This document shows positions 1 through 11,200 of a stretch of 64,000 bases of DNA, one piece after another; position 1 is the stretch's first letter; each line of letters starts with the position of its first letter. Location: NCBI GenBank assembly GCA_032207245.1, contig CM063510.1:50925078-50989077 (forward strand), in the 5' to 3' direction. The translations under genes and the position numbers were made by a program. This DNA is from Pardosa pseudoannulata. Taxonomy: Eukaryota; Arthropoda; Arachnida; Araneae; Lycosidae. The notes beneath the pieces were generated by a model that was not told where the DNA came from, did no database searches, and was given only the letters and a program-made list of their open reading frames with translations.

Positions 1-2414
1 GAGAAACACGTTTCTGTGATAATAAATCGTTTGATTAATATAAATGATATGATTTATAAAAGATAATATCCTATTCATCACATATACATATTCATCCTAT
101 TCATCACATCAAGTATAACCATTCATTTAGACAAGAAATATTGACTTGTTTCTTTTTTAGAACTTAAAAAGACGGTTGACTTTTGATTGACAAAAGTTTC
201 ACAGAAATAATCAACTCATTTGTAGCACTTATTTATTAAATGTCACTAATTATGAGAAGCAAGAATAATTTTAATATATCTTGCATCTTGAAAAAAGATA
301 AATATTTCAACGAATTTCAATACAATTATTAGTAAAAATGAACTTTTTTTAATAGTTATAAATATAGCTAAACATCTCAAGCAAATGTCTACCTTCCTTT
401 CTAAAATTTATTGGCTATTTAACTTATAGCATATAAAGGGAAAGTTGGTTAAATTTATAAGTTTAAAAGTAGAAAACAGGTAATTTGCTGAAAACAATAT
501 TTATAAACATCTTTTAAAAAACCAAGGGATATTTTTATTACGACTACTGTTTTTTATAATATTTTACAGAATTCCTAAAATCTTACGCTATATATTGAAA
601 GCCAAATAGTGTTGTAATTTCTTCTTGGTTTAGCAGAGAACTTGTTCAAGTCCAGCAGGCTATTAATCTTCAAAAAATACGTACACACATAAAAGATTCT
701 CTCTCAGGAGCCTCACAAGCCAAGAAGTAAATCTTGTTCTACTTTGAAAGAGTTCTGATATCATTTAATTTTGACACTGATATAATATCTCCAATATTTC
801 ATCTATTTTCTCACTATTTAAGTACTAACGGGATAAAAACATCTTATAAATAAAAACGACTATATTGTGCTTAAAATATACACTCATGGAATATTTTTAA
901 TTAAACTAACCCCAATAAATCATTTGGACTTTTGACAAATAATCTTTTACAAAGTATTATAACTTTATAAAAAAGTTGCAAACTAGAAGTGGTCATTTCT
1001 CATAAATTGCCCACAAATCTAAAGGGTACAGGAGAGGACTGATTTAATTCATATTTGGTGTAAAATAGAAAAGTCTTCCATTCATTGACAGGTATAAGGA
1101 TCCCAGTGAATACACTGATGAAACTACTGTTTGCGACCCGGATAGTTCTACTGTTGTTAAAGAAAATATTATTCCTAGAATAAGTCCTCGAAAACAAGAA
1201 TAAAATGGAGAAGTCCTTTATAACTGTTGATTTAAAGTCTCTTATTTTTGAGTACATTTCACAAAAGATTAAGAAAAATTGTGATGTTAATGATTGTGCC
1301 TCTTTGTTAGAAGACTCGTTACTAAGCAGATCAAAATGAGATGAAATACAAAAGAAGAAAATATGCTTCTGCTGTGAAAATTCTCTGAGATTATTTAGTA
1401 GCTAGAGACTTAGCAAGGATACCAGGGAACTCTTTACAATGCACACTGATATGAGATGGAAAGCAAGAGAAGTAAATCTTTCTCCGCTGCCTTAAGTGTT
1501 CTGGGATAATTTAGTATCGACACATATGTATATCTCTAAATTTTGTTCTATTGCTCTTCATTTAAACTTAAACAGGCTAAATGGTATAATATAAATAAAG
1601 TGTAATCCAATTAAACTTAAAATAATTTCTAATGAAATGTTTTTAATAAAACTGCTTTTAATAAAATTAATAATTCATTATTGCTAAACAATTTAATATA
1701 TTTTGCAATTATAACCACCATTACATACATACATTACAGATAACTTCATAACGTACCTTAAGCTCACTCTGACCAAAAAAAGGCTTTCTAAACTTCCTTA
1801 AACCCATAGGCAGTTATCTTTAAATATTTTAACTATTCTCTACTAATGCTAGTTTCAGAACATTGAACTCCTTGGATTGAAACTCTACTAATCGGCTTTC
1901 TTTGTATAAACACACCATATAAAGTTTCTTAACGTTGGGTCAATCTTTAACGGTATAGTAAACAGCATATTATCTGTTTCGACCGATTAAGGTAAACTCT
2001 CGCTTGCACTAAGACACGCATGAGTTTCGGAGATAAGTAAGTATGCAACAGTATATGCCACTCTTTACTGGATAAATCAAAGCTGTGTAACTTTAACTGC
2101 GTACAAATTAAATAATATATAGTCAAATCATATATATGAATATATGATATATATTTGTGTATGTATGTGTAATATATCCAAATTTTTATACTTAAAATAT
2201 CTCTTAAAAATTCTCCTCTTTACCATTCTTATTTCTTCAAATCTATTTTCCAAGTTACAAAATATCTTATAAAAAGGAGTGTCCAAGACTTGAATTCTTC
2301 CAACACATTTCCCAAAGCTATTTCTAAAAAATGCAAACTTTTTGTCTCGTATCCACATTTTCCAGCTGACCCCGGGTGAATGGTTTACTTTTCTACTAAT
2401 ATAAGTTATTTATA

Positions 2415-2415
<1 letters not shown>
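1..2415. other. AT-rich intergenic sequence, no gene seen
   Basis: I find no supported gene, RNA gene or recognisable mobile element here. The reading frames at 1000-1257 and 2128-2358 on the minus strand are short, have no recognisable motif and look like chance frames in AT-rich DNA. Short A/T runs and a few imperfect TA palindromes near 2115-2160 are the only structure. Confidence 0.6.

Positions 2416-2418
<3 letters not shown>

Positions 2419-2451
<33 letters not shown>
2419..2451. repeat. (TA)n microsatellite
   Basis: Uninterrupted alternating TA about 33 bp long. It lies about 50 bp upstream of copy A of the unclassified interspersed repeat. Confidence 0.95.
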
Positions 2452-2453
<2 letters not shown>

Positions 2454-2504
2454 TTACTGTGCATTAACAGTACCTAAGTGAGTTGCAGTCATCCAGCCAT
2501 TAAA

Positions 2505-3035
2505 GAGAGTGACGTCCAACTTTGGGAAATATTAAATTTATTGAGGTTAAAAGTTAACGGGCTAACTGACCATCTTTATAAGAGAAGAGCTTTGCATCGA
2601 ATGCTACAAGAAAAATAAACTTTCAATGATTTTCCGACCCACCTCAGAGTAAGAGATCACTTGATTCTATTGTCAGGAGACTTTAGAGTGTTTAGCGTAT
2701 TTTGAGAATCAAGAATGAACCTAGATCATGTACATTAGTTCAAAAACGACATAAACTACAATTTAGTTATTAGAAGCGAAACTATTTTCCTGGTACACCT
2801 GAAAAAAGGGCCATGGATGGAAAGTTATAATATGTACTAGTGTTAGTTTTTAGAGATAGGGGGCTGGAAATAATTTTAGTCAATGAACACTTCTTTAAAT
2901 CTGAATTTTTAAGGAGGATAAATTAGGTATTTAAAAATGAGAAGGAGAAAAGGAGAAAGTTAGATAGCTATTTTAGGTTATTAATTTTGATATATTACAC
3001 CACATACACACATATATATGTATGTATGTATATAA
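2505..3035 (+). repeat. Unclassified interspersed repeat, copy A
   Basis: This segment aligns by eye with 47515-48007, with 48328-48800 and, over its second half, with 59540-59790. Shared landmarks in order are a GTCCAACTTTG-like start, AAATTTATTGAGG, a GATCACTTGA stretch, CAATTTAGTTATTAGA followed by GAAACTATTTTCCTGG, a TGCTAGTTTT-like stretch and an end near AATTTTGATATATTA. A simple repeat follows directly, here CACACATATATATGTATG. It has no coding capacity and no clear terminal inverted or long terminal repeats. Class unknown; a microsatellite-tailed non-autonomous element is the simplest reading. Confidence 0.7.
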
Positions 3036-5995
3036 ATTTTCTTAAAATTTAAGCATGTAAAAAACATTTAAAATATTTTCAATTCTTTGCATCTTCCATG
3101 CATCTGTTACTTTGACTGGAAAAAGTAGAAGTTTTAATAGTGGCGGTTCTTTTAGTCGTCGTAACACCACAGCATATTGAGCCACCCCATCTTGTCTCTA
3201 ATTACTCTACTTATATGTCAATATTCTTACTGACGGTTTCAAATGAAAAAAAAATAAATAAAAGCTTAGAAAAAAATGTGTCATTTTATTTTTAACGAAA
3301 ACTTCCTCCCTTTAGCTTCCTACTTAAACCTTTTGCCATATTTCAGGCTGAACGTTTTCAAATCTGCAGACATTACACAGAATTTTAGATTTTTTGGCTG
3401 ATATCTCGCTTCTTATTCAGATATCTCGCTCTTCTGTGATAGTTCTTTCCAACCTCAAACTATCCCGAAATTCCATCAAAGAAACTATCAAGTGAGAAAA
3501 ATTCAAGCCACGTTTCTTTTGAATTTTTAAAGTGCTGAGTAGACTCTCCTTCATTTTTATAAAAGCTTACGCATTACACGAAATAAATGGGATTGCAGTA
3601 TGGGTAAGTATGGGAAAACGTTTTACAAAATATTTTTTCCGTCTATCACCCTCTTTTGTAAAATCTAAGATAAAAGTACGTTTTATCTATATGGCAAATT
3701 TTTTGGTGATATGAAAATACTGGCCACACCTTATTTCAGTTCTTTACCATTGTTTCTGCAGATTGCTTATTTTATTAATCTCACATTAATTCTATATTAA
3801 CTGAACACAACCTTTTATTTTGAACATTACAAAAGATTTCATTAAAACATTAAAATCTTTAATCTGTTTTTGCGTTTATTGTAAATATTGAGTACATGTG
3901 TTTGGTAGTTAGCTGACCATTTTAGAAAATCGGACAAGGTCATGAAAGATTTTGGTCAGATTCAGTTGATTGCAAATATATCTATTGATCTTATATTGTA
4001 ATATTTTTAATTTTCAGTGTCATAGAAAATAAACTAAGATCTGCTGAAATTCAGTTTGCAACAACTTCGAGTTGCTATCCGGAGGATTATCGGCTATAAG
4101 ATTGAGTTTTGCCGTATTCATTAACCATGGGGCACGTAAAGCAGATTCTTGGTCTGAATATCCTTTAAGTACAAACGATAACTCTAAAAGTGGAAAGACA
4201 AGCCTAGGGGTCATCTGCTTCTAAGTTATGACGGCTTACTTTGCGAGAATAATGTTACTCGTGTTAGTAACATTCATGAAGCTACACGTGCTCTTTGAGA
4301 AATAATAAAGGAGTAACAGCTTCACAGCTGAGATAGGTTTATTTCTATATGGCTTCAGGATATTTGTTTAATCTCCATGCTGCATTTTAAGAAATGACAT
4401 CATACTAAGTGACATTTGAGTTTAACACCCACATACAAAAATATCGAAATATAAGTCCGTGAATTGCATTTAGAATGTCTTAGTGAATATGTAAAAATCA
4501 ATTGAAACTAATCATTACCTTGATAAGATAAAAATGTTACCACCGTTATAATGTATAGACACATAAATTAGTAGAATACCATCTGGTCATGGGAATCACA
4601 ATTGATATAATTTCACACAAAAGGACATATTTACTTGTGGAAAACACCAGGATTAACCAATAATGTTGACTCTATCTTTGATATTATTAATTATGGAGTG
4701 TAACCATGATACCCCGTTAAAAAGAGTTTTTATTGCTTTCTCTATAATTCTCTCTGTAAGTTATTACTTTCTGCAATAAGTAGTTAATATATTGGTGTAT
4801 ATTTATTTTTCATTAATTTTTCTATATTAGTAAAGAATTTATTCGACTAAAACAAAATCCTTATACGCAATTTGTATCTCAAGGAATTAAACTATGGATC
4901 CCATTATGGATCCATTAGTATATGTAATTCTACTAAGGTTGTAAGTGTTTAGTCTTATATTATATATTTGTATTTTATGTTGTTTTCATTAAAAATAAAT
5001 ATTTTTTGAAAGATTTTCACTAAAGATGAATACCTGAAACATCTCCTACTTTGTTTGTAAATATCTGATTATTTTCTTTTAGTAAGAGAAATGTAGGGTA
5101 CGAGAACCTTCCTCTGAATTTACCCATGTTTTGTTAACCTGTGACGTTTGTTGTTTATTTCAATTTACGATTTCCTGAAACTAAGCAAATCAATATGAAT
5201 AGTGGTTTCTACAACGATATGTTCATAAACATTAAAAATCCATTATATTATGGCCTAATTAAAACTTTACAATATTCATACATATGGGAATCTCTTGTTT
5301 CTGAAATTCTAGTTTTACAGTTTAAAATTTAAGTCATTTACCTAGTTTAAAAAAAGAGTAAGATATTATCCTCATCAATTACCTAAAAGTTTTCTCTCCT
5401 TCTGCGCACAAATATTAATTAATCAGATTATATAACAAAAATTAAGATAAAGAATAAAAACATGTAATACAATCCATAAAATACGTACATAGTATAATAT
5501 TGTCCCTCAGTGTACTAATTAGTGCAATATAAGATTTTTAACTATCAGTAAATCCTAGTTATATACGAGGTCAAAAATTTAAAAAAAGTAATGTTTATGA
5601 ATTTTGAACATCAAGTAAAATTTTGCTTAGTACTTATCCTGATGACATGCAAAAAAAAATAATTACTGTATCATTAATTTTATTTTTAGCAGATTTTCAA
5701 GAAGAGTTTCAAAAACATAGTTTTAAGTTTCATATAGGTCTATTATAACAGCATTATAAAAAACCCGCAACAAGGCTTTATATGAAAATTTGATTATAAA
5801 GCCTCCGTTTGATAAATAAATCATATGTATCTATGTTATGGTAGTAAATAATGTTCTGCTACCATATAAACAAAATCGATTCAGTTACTTTAAATAAGAT
5901 AAGGTAGAAAAATAAGTTTGAAAAATCTCTTAGCATTAATCATTCTGTAATTTAGACTTTGTTAGAAATGTAGGAAACTCTTTATTTTTTTATTT
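3036..5995. other. AT-rich intergenic sequence, no supported gene
   Basis: No RNA gene or mobile element is recognised. The minus-strand frame at 4020-4214 (64 aa, ATG start) has slightly higher GC and a less repetitive composition than its surroundings, but no domain I recognise. Frames at 3532-3714 and 5141-5332 are AT-driven and unconvincing. Confidence 0.5.
4020..4214 (-). other. Unidentified 64-aa reading frame, possible exon or element relic
   Basis: The frame starts at an ATG and ends in a TAG within AT-rich sequence. Its middle (residues about 20-55) has an ordinary protein-like composition (Q, S, L, N, P, D) unlike the poly-K/N/I/Y frames nearby. The bases just before the ATG end in CAG, which could be a splice acceptor, but no upstream pyrimidine tract is convincing. 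I do not recognise a family. It could equally be a decayed transposon piece or chance. Confidence 0.15.
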
Positions 5996-6025
5996 TCCAG
6001 ATGTCAAAATGTAGCGAAACATATC

Positions 6026-6385
6026 TTGTTGTTGTTGTTGACTCTTGCCACTTGGTGAAACCAAGCACGATTCAGCCGGACTCGTTTTTAAGGCAAAGGG
6101 GTGCGCCTTTCGATTATAATGAGCACCACAAGGGTAAGAGTACGACTTATGCTGAAATGGATCCTCGTAATTTTGAAGCATTGACCAAGCAGAATACTCA
6201 TAGACTTGACTGCCACCCCCAGAGGTATTGATTGAAAATTTGGAGGACATTCTAACCACGAACATATTTTTCTTGCCCCAGTCACCTTTAACGAGCACGT
6301 CGTATCTTAGGCCGGGTTTGGTTCCGAATCCACAACCTCTCAGTTACGAGATTGTTGCCTTTACCGCCTGACCTAGCTCTGTTCA
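6026..6385 (-). mobile_element. tRNA-derived SINE, copy 1 (minus strand)
   Basis: Read on the minus strand, the element starts with a tRNA-like head: a D-arm/A-box-like stretch (6356-6377), an anticodon-arm-like stretch and a B-box-like GGATTCGGAACC (6326-6337). A body of about 270 bp follows, and the 3' end is a short (CAA)n tail at 6026-6042. The body matches the plus-strand copy at 53211-53500. Shared blocks include CTCTGGGGGTG, a CTTGGTC stretch, AAATTACGAG, TCGTGCTTG and AGTGGCA/AATGGCA, in the same order and spacing. Head from a tRNA, body from elsewhere and a simple tail are the standard SINE plan; it would be transcribed by Pol III and copied by a partner LINE not seen here. Confidence 0.75.
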
Positions 6386-6389
6386 CATA

Positions 6390-7639
6390 TCTTGTAAGAA
6401 CTATAAGATTTTCATAACACTTTTTTACTACACTTTATTTGCCTGAAATATATTTTTGCAGTTAAAATGTCTGTTGAAACAACAGTTAATGTTTGTAAAT
6501 TTAAATGATAAATTTGAATGATTGTTATATTGACAGACACTTTAATTTTGTGTTTACCAATTACACATATTTTATCTTATAATCTTTATAAAGATTCTGA
6601 ACAAAAATTTTATGGCTATAATGTTGTGTCTTATTTAATTTAGTAACATTTAAACTCTTCAAAATTTAATCTTATTTATTATTTTACACCTTTAAAGTTT
6701 GATAGTTTTATTTGATAAACTTTGAAGTTATTTAAACTTTATATTTATAGGATAATTTTCTTGTAATCTTACTATGTTTTCACTTTTCAAAAATAGTTTA
6801 AATTTTTTTACCCTAGAAAACAATACCACATACTGGATATTAAAGTATTGAAACATCAGTTTCATTTTTTTATTATTAATATAAAGAAATATGACTGGTT
6901 TCAATTTAAAATTCGATTTTTGATAACTTTAATTATAAACAAATTTAGAATTAAAAGCAAAATATATATTATCTTTTTTAAACTTAATCAATAAACATCT
7001 GGATACATTGTTAAAACCTGCATACAAATAAAGGCATTGCTTTCCAAATGTCAATCAATTTTTTGCAATGAAATGGACTGGCACAAAGATCATTATGTTT
7101 GTCATCTGTTATGTTTTGGTTAGTTTAACAATAACAGGTTGCAAAATCTTAGCGAAAGAGAATTCAAGAAAGGTGTAGAACTGATATTTTCTGGAAATCT
7201 CCATGCTTACGTTAAAACATATAAATGCATGTTAGTCAATAAAAAAAAGGTAACCAATTCAGTTGGTAATTTTCTAGATGCGACAGAAGGCTAAAATCGC
7301 TTCGAACCTACATACTCTTAGCTGCAAAGAAAATAAGACTTCACAACCTTTGATAACATGCAGTTATTGTCAGTTTATCTTGGTGAATTCAGTTAATATT
7401 TTATTACTTTCAAACGCTTTTTGTTTATTTATTGAATAAAATATGGATGGACTAGACTTTTCTGAATTGTAGTACGGAATAAAGAAGGATTTTTAAATTA
7501 ATTTTATTTAATAATATAAATTGTGATGAGGCGATTTAGATCAGTAATATAATTGATTCATTCATACAAGAAGTAAAATGCTCGGGATCTAAATCTGACC
7601 TCATCACATCTTTGTAAAAGACAGAGGACATAAAATTAT
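6390..7639. other. AT-rich intergenic sequence, nothing recognised
   Basis: No gene, RNA or repeat family is recognised. Poly-A and poly-T runs are frequent. Confidence 0.5.
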
Positions 7640-8270
7640 GTTCTACGGATATTGTTGTCGTGTACGGTGGTCTCGGGTGGGGTTCTGATCCCAGTCCCAG
7701 ATTAGAATCCCGTCTCCGTACTTGACATTAAATAAGAATGTACCTTTGTGGAGTTATTTATGAGTCCCTAAGAGACAGTGCCCAATTAGAATTGATAAGG
7801 TTTTCCACGTTGGTGGTCTCAAGGCGGGGTTTAAGCAGACCAATTAGATTCTTACAACTATCCCGATTGAACGATAAGAAGGAAGAGGGGACGAAGATGA
7901 AATTAATAAAATAAAAAAAATCTAAAAAAGAGAGGTGTTCGGGTGTCCAGGCGAGGAGAGAGTCCGACGGAAGAAGTTCGGGACTCGAGTCGACTAGACA
8001 AGTCCAAAGAAAGGTGTTCGGAAGTCCGAGTGAAGGTGTTCGGCAGTCTAGTTGAGGAAACAAGTCAGAGTGAAGGTGTTCGAGAGTCCAGTCTAGGAAA
8101 CAAGTCTGACGGGAAGTGTTCCTGTATCAAATATTACGGCCGCACCCCAAATACTCAGAAGGAAGTCCCTGACCATACCGACGGAAGATCCATACATACC
8201 CAATCCTGATCAGCCATCAACCAGCAGTGTTCCGCGCACACCATATTAACTCACAAAGGTAACCCCTTTT
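7640..8270. other. GC-richer island, probable mobile-element remnant
   Basis: Base composition changes sharply from its AT-rich flanks. Two degenerate direct copies of GGTGGTCTCRRGGYGGGGTT lie near 7666 and 7811, about 145 bp apart. A 40-bp minisatellite fills the middle. The only frame, 7943-8209 plus, is built largely from the minisatellite and resembles no family I know. A retroelement LTR or leader fragment is possible, but neither a primer-binding site nor a second copy is visible in the window. Confidence 0.45.
7931..8120 (+). repeat. 40-bp minisatellite, about five units
   Basis: Units begin with AGGTGTTCG-like sequence near 7933, 7973, 8012, 8033, 8073 and 8113. The last two intervals are exactly 40 bp, the first is 40, the second 39, and the third is a half unit of 21 bp. 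The rest of the unit is GxAGTCCAGTCxAGG then AAACAAGTCxGACGGA, with substitutions between copies. No spacers or palindromes are present. Confidence 0.85.
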
Positions 8271-11200
8271 ACATACATTTTGAAATTGAGATTAGGTCCT
8301 CTCTCTTATATTTACATAATTACTTAAGTGATGAAAAACTATTGTCAGAACTTATTTAGAGTGCCACGAAAAGCATATTTTATGAAGATAGAATGAGTTT
8401 GTGTATACATAGATGTTTATATATCATTATAATAAATTTACTTTTTTATTTTTAGCTGGTTTCAGATGCTTTTAATTTAGCTTTTAGTTTATTTTCATAT
8501 CTTATGTCTGTAGTTTCTCAGAACCTGTGGTTAAATTTAGTACTAAACTACTTTTACACAACGCAATCAAAATAAATACCACTATACATTTGATCATAGG
8601 TTAATACCCAAATATAAAAGAGGACTACACGAAATAAATATATATTCCATTTTTCAGTTAATTTGTTGATTACGATTTGAATACGTGATTTACAATATAT
8701 TTATTTGACAACATTTTTTTATTATGAAAATTTTTACACCAGTTATAACCCTCAAGAATAGGAGTGAAATAAAACTTTAAATTTCTCTAAATTTCTTTTG
8801 TTACCCTCTATATTATTATAAGAAAGTAAGTTTTGTTTAAGCATGAAGACAATAGCAATCATTTTCAGAACCGCAAGTACTTTTTTCGATATGTACCTGA
8901 AATTGTAGTTTCGACAAATGGTGTCTATTCAATTAATTATGCGGTGATAGACTTATGTGATATAGCTTAGGTTATGCGACTAACGAGTACACTAAAACAG
9001 TACTTAGTTTTTAAATTTTTTATATTCAAACTTATAAATAGGCCAAATACTGAGAATTTGTTTTTTCACTCAAAAGTCATTAGATTATTTAATTAGCTAA
9101 TGGGTGTGTAGTACATTTCTGGCAGGTTCCTGCAAAGATTTAAAGATTCATTCTTTTATTCTAGTTTTTTTACTAATCAAAGTATTTTGTTGGTATTAAT
9201 CAAAGAGCTAAATGCAAATTTAAATCACGGAAATTTTTCTTTATTTGAGATTCAAAGGAAGTTCAAAATCTTTCTTAAAGTTCCTATAAGCATTTAACTA
9301 GAATGCTGGTTAGATTAACTATTTATAAACACCGAAGATTCAAAACCTTATAATACTCTAGAGATTAGACATTTTTCTAAATTAAGAAAACTTAACGATT
9401 AGTACAAATTTGCCTAATTAAAGAATACACTTAACACCATGCATTCTAGAAAAGTTTCTGAGCCTAGACAGTTATGTAATAAGGGGAAATTGTTTTTATA
9501 ACCCTCTATCATCAGGAGCCGAAAAAGATTGGTACCAATTAAATAATAGTTAATTGACTGATGGATATGATTGTGCATTTTTGTAAAAACATAGCCAAAA
9601 TATAAAAAAAATAATGTTTTACAAATATTGAAAATTTTTTATGAATTCTTTTCTGATAGTTCCCAAAAATTTATATAAATAAAATACGGAATTTAAACAA
9701 AAGCATTTTAAAGTGTATCTCTGATCAGAAATGTGAAATGGTTATAAATGTTCTTTTACTACCCATACGCATGATACATAACCAAATTTTTTTTAATAAG
9801 ATACAAATGAGAATAAAATAAAAACTTCTTTTATTAAAAAACATTTTATTTGTGTTTTACTTTTATACTTTTGTGTTTTAATTTTAGAAAGAGGCTGAAA
9901 AGTGTTTCCAATAACATATATGTATTATTAAAATGCCATAACATGCGTTTAGAACTTTTTAATAAGTTTTCGATAATTTGACTACCAATTATTGATTTAA
10001 AATATTGATTATTGATACGATTAATGATTATCTATAAACATTAACCAAAAAGAAAACAATGAAAATTGGCGAGATATATTAAATACCTTTATTTATTTAA
10101 AAACAAAACCATAGTTTTAGTATTCATTTTTTTCATAAAGAATTTTAGAAAAGATTTTGATATAAGGAGATTAATTTTCAGACTTTAAGTCCTAAAATGA
10201 ATTATTAAGATGTGACTTTGCGATATATTATTCAAAAGTTTTTATAATCTAAAAATGTCAGATAAAATAATATTACCTTATGACTTTATGATTACAAGAA
10301 ATGAATAGAATCACTATAAATTTTAATACTTGAAATTAACTAATTTTCTTTAATAATGAATTTCATAGATTAACCGAGACATAGAATTTTTTGTATGTTT
10401 TTATACATCGGTTTGCTATTTTAAAGCTATTTTTGATGAAATTGTGGTTATAACTTTCAGTTTCCTGTGATGCGGACAGTATTTCATTATTTAAAGTGAA
10501 AAGAAATTACATTCTCATTTGCGTGAAATTGTTTATTGAAAAAAGAAATGTTGAATATAAATATTTCATTTATTTAATACAAAAAAAAGTAGAAATCTTC
10601 AAGATCGTAACAGTAAATGTCAACAGTTTGAGTTTGACTTTTAAGTGTCCAAAGATTCACGGTAACTTGTCAAAATGACACAGTAGCTTCTTTAGATGTT
10701 TTTAAACTCCGTTACACAATTAAAAAAATTCCTGTAGAAAACTAGTAACGACAAAAAAAAGTTCTGTATTTCTTTGAATTTATGCTTGTAGAAAAATAAG
10801 TTTTTACTTTCTATGAAAGAAAAAATATAAAACGAATACCATTTGTTTGAAGAATTATAAATGTTACTTTTCTAATTTTTTTACACTGTCCACAGACTTT
10901 TTAAAGAATTCAGCTTAAGATGTTAGGATATTTATCGTATGTAATTAAAATTGTTTTCAGAAGGTTTGTTATCTAAATCTATTTTTGCTATAGTGTACAT
11001 TTCAAAAAAAGAATACGAGTTGAATTTTTTATTTACAAGTTGATTGACATGAGAATTGACAAATAGTATAGGAAAACAGATGGAAAGTCAACATGTAGCT
11101 GTTATAAACACAGTTTTCCTATTTGAAAAGAGTAGAAGGAATGCAATCTCAATGAACCATGTCATTGATTCAATTTAGGTGACTGGAAATGTTAAGGTTA

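Noticed and set aside
7931..8120. A CRISPR-like array
   Set aside because: Units are contiguous at a 40-bp period with no unique spacers, and the genome is clearly eukaryotic; it is a minisatellite.
7943..8209. 88-codon frame as a gene
   Set aside because: Most of it is generated by the 40-bp repeat and changes phase with it; there is no recognisable domain.
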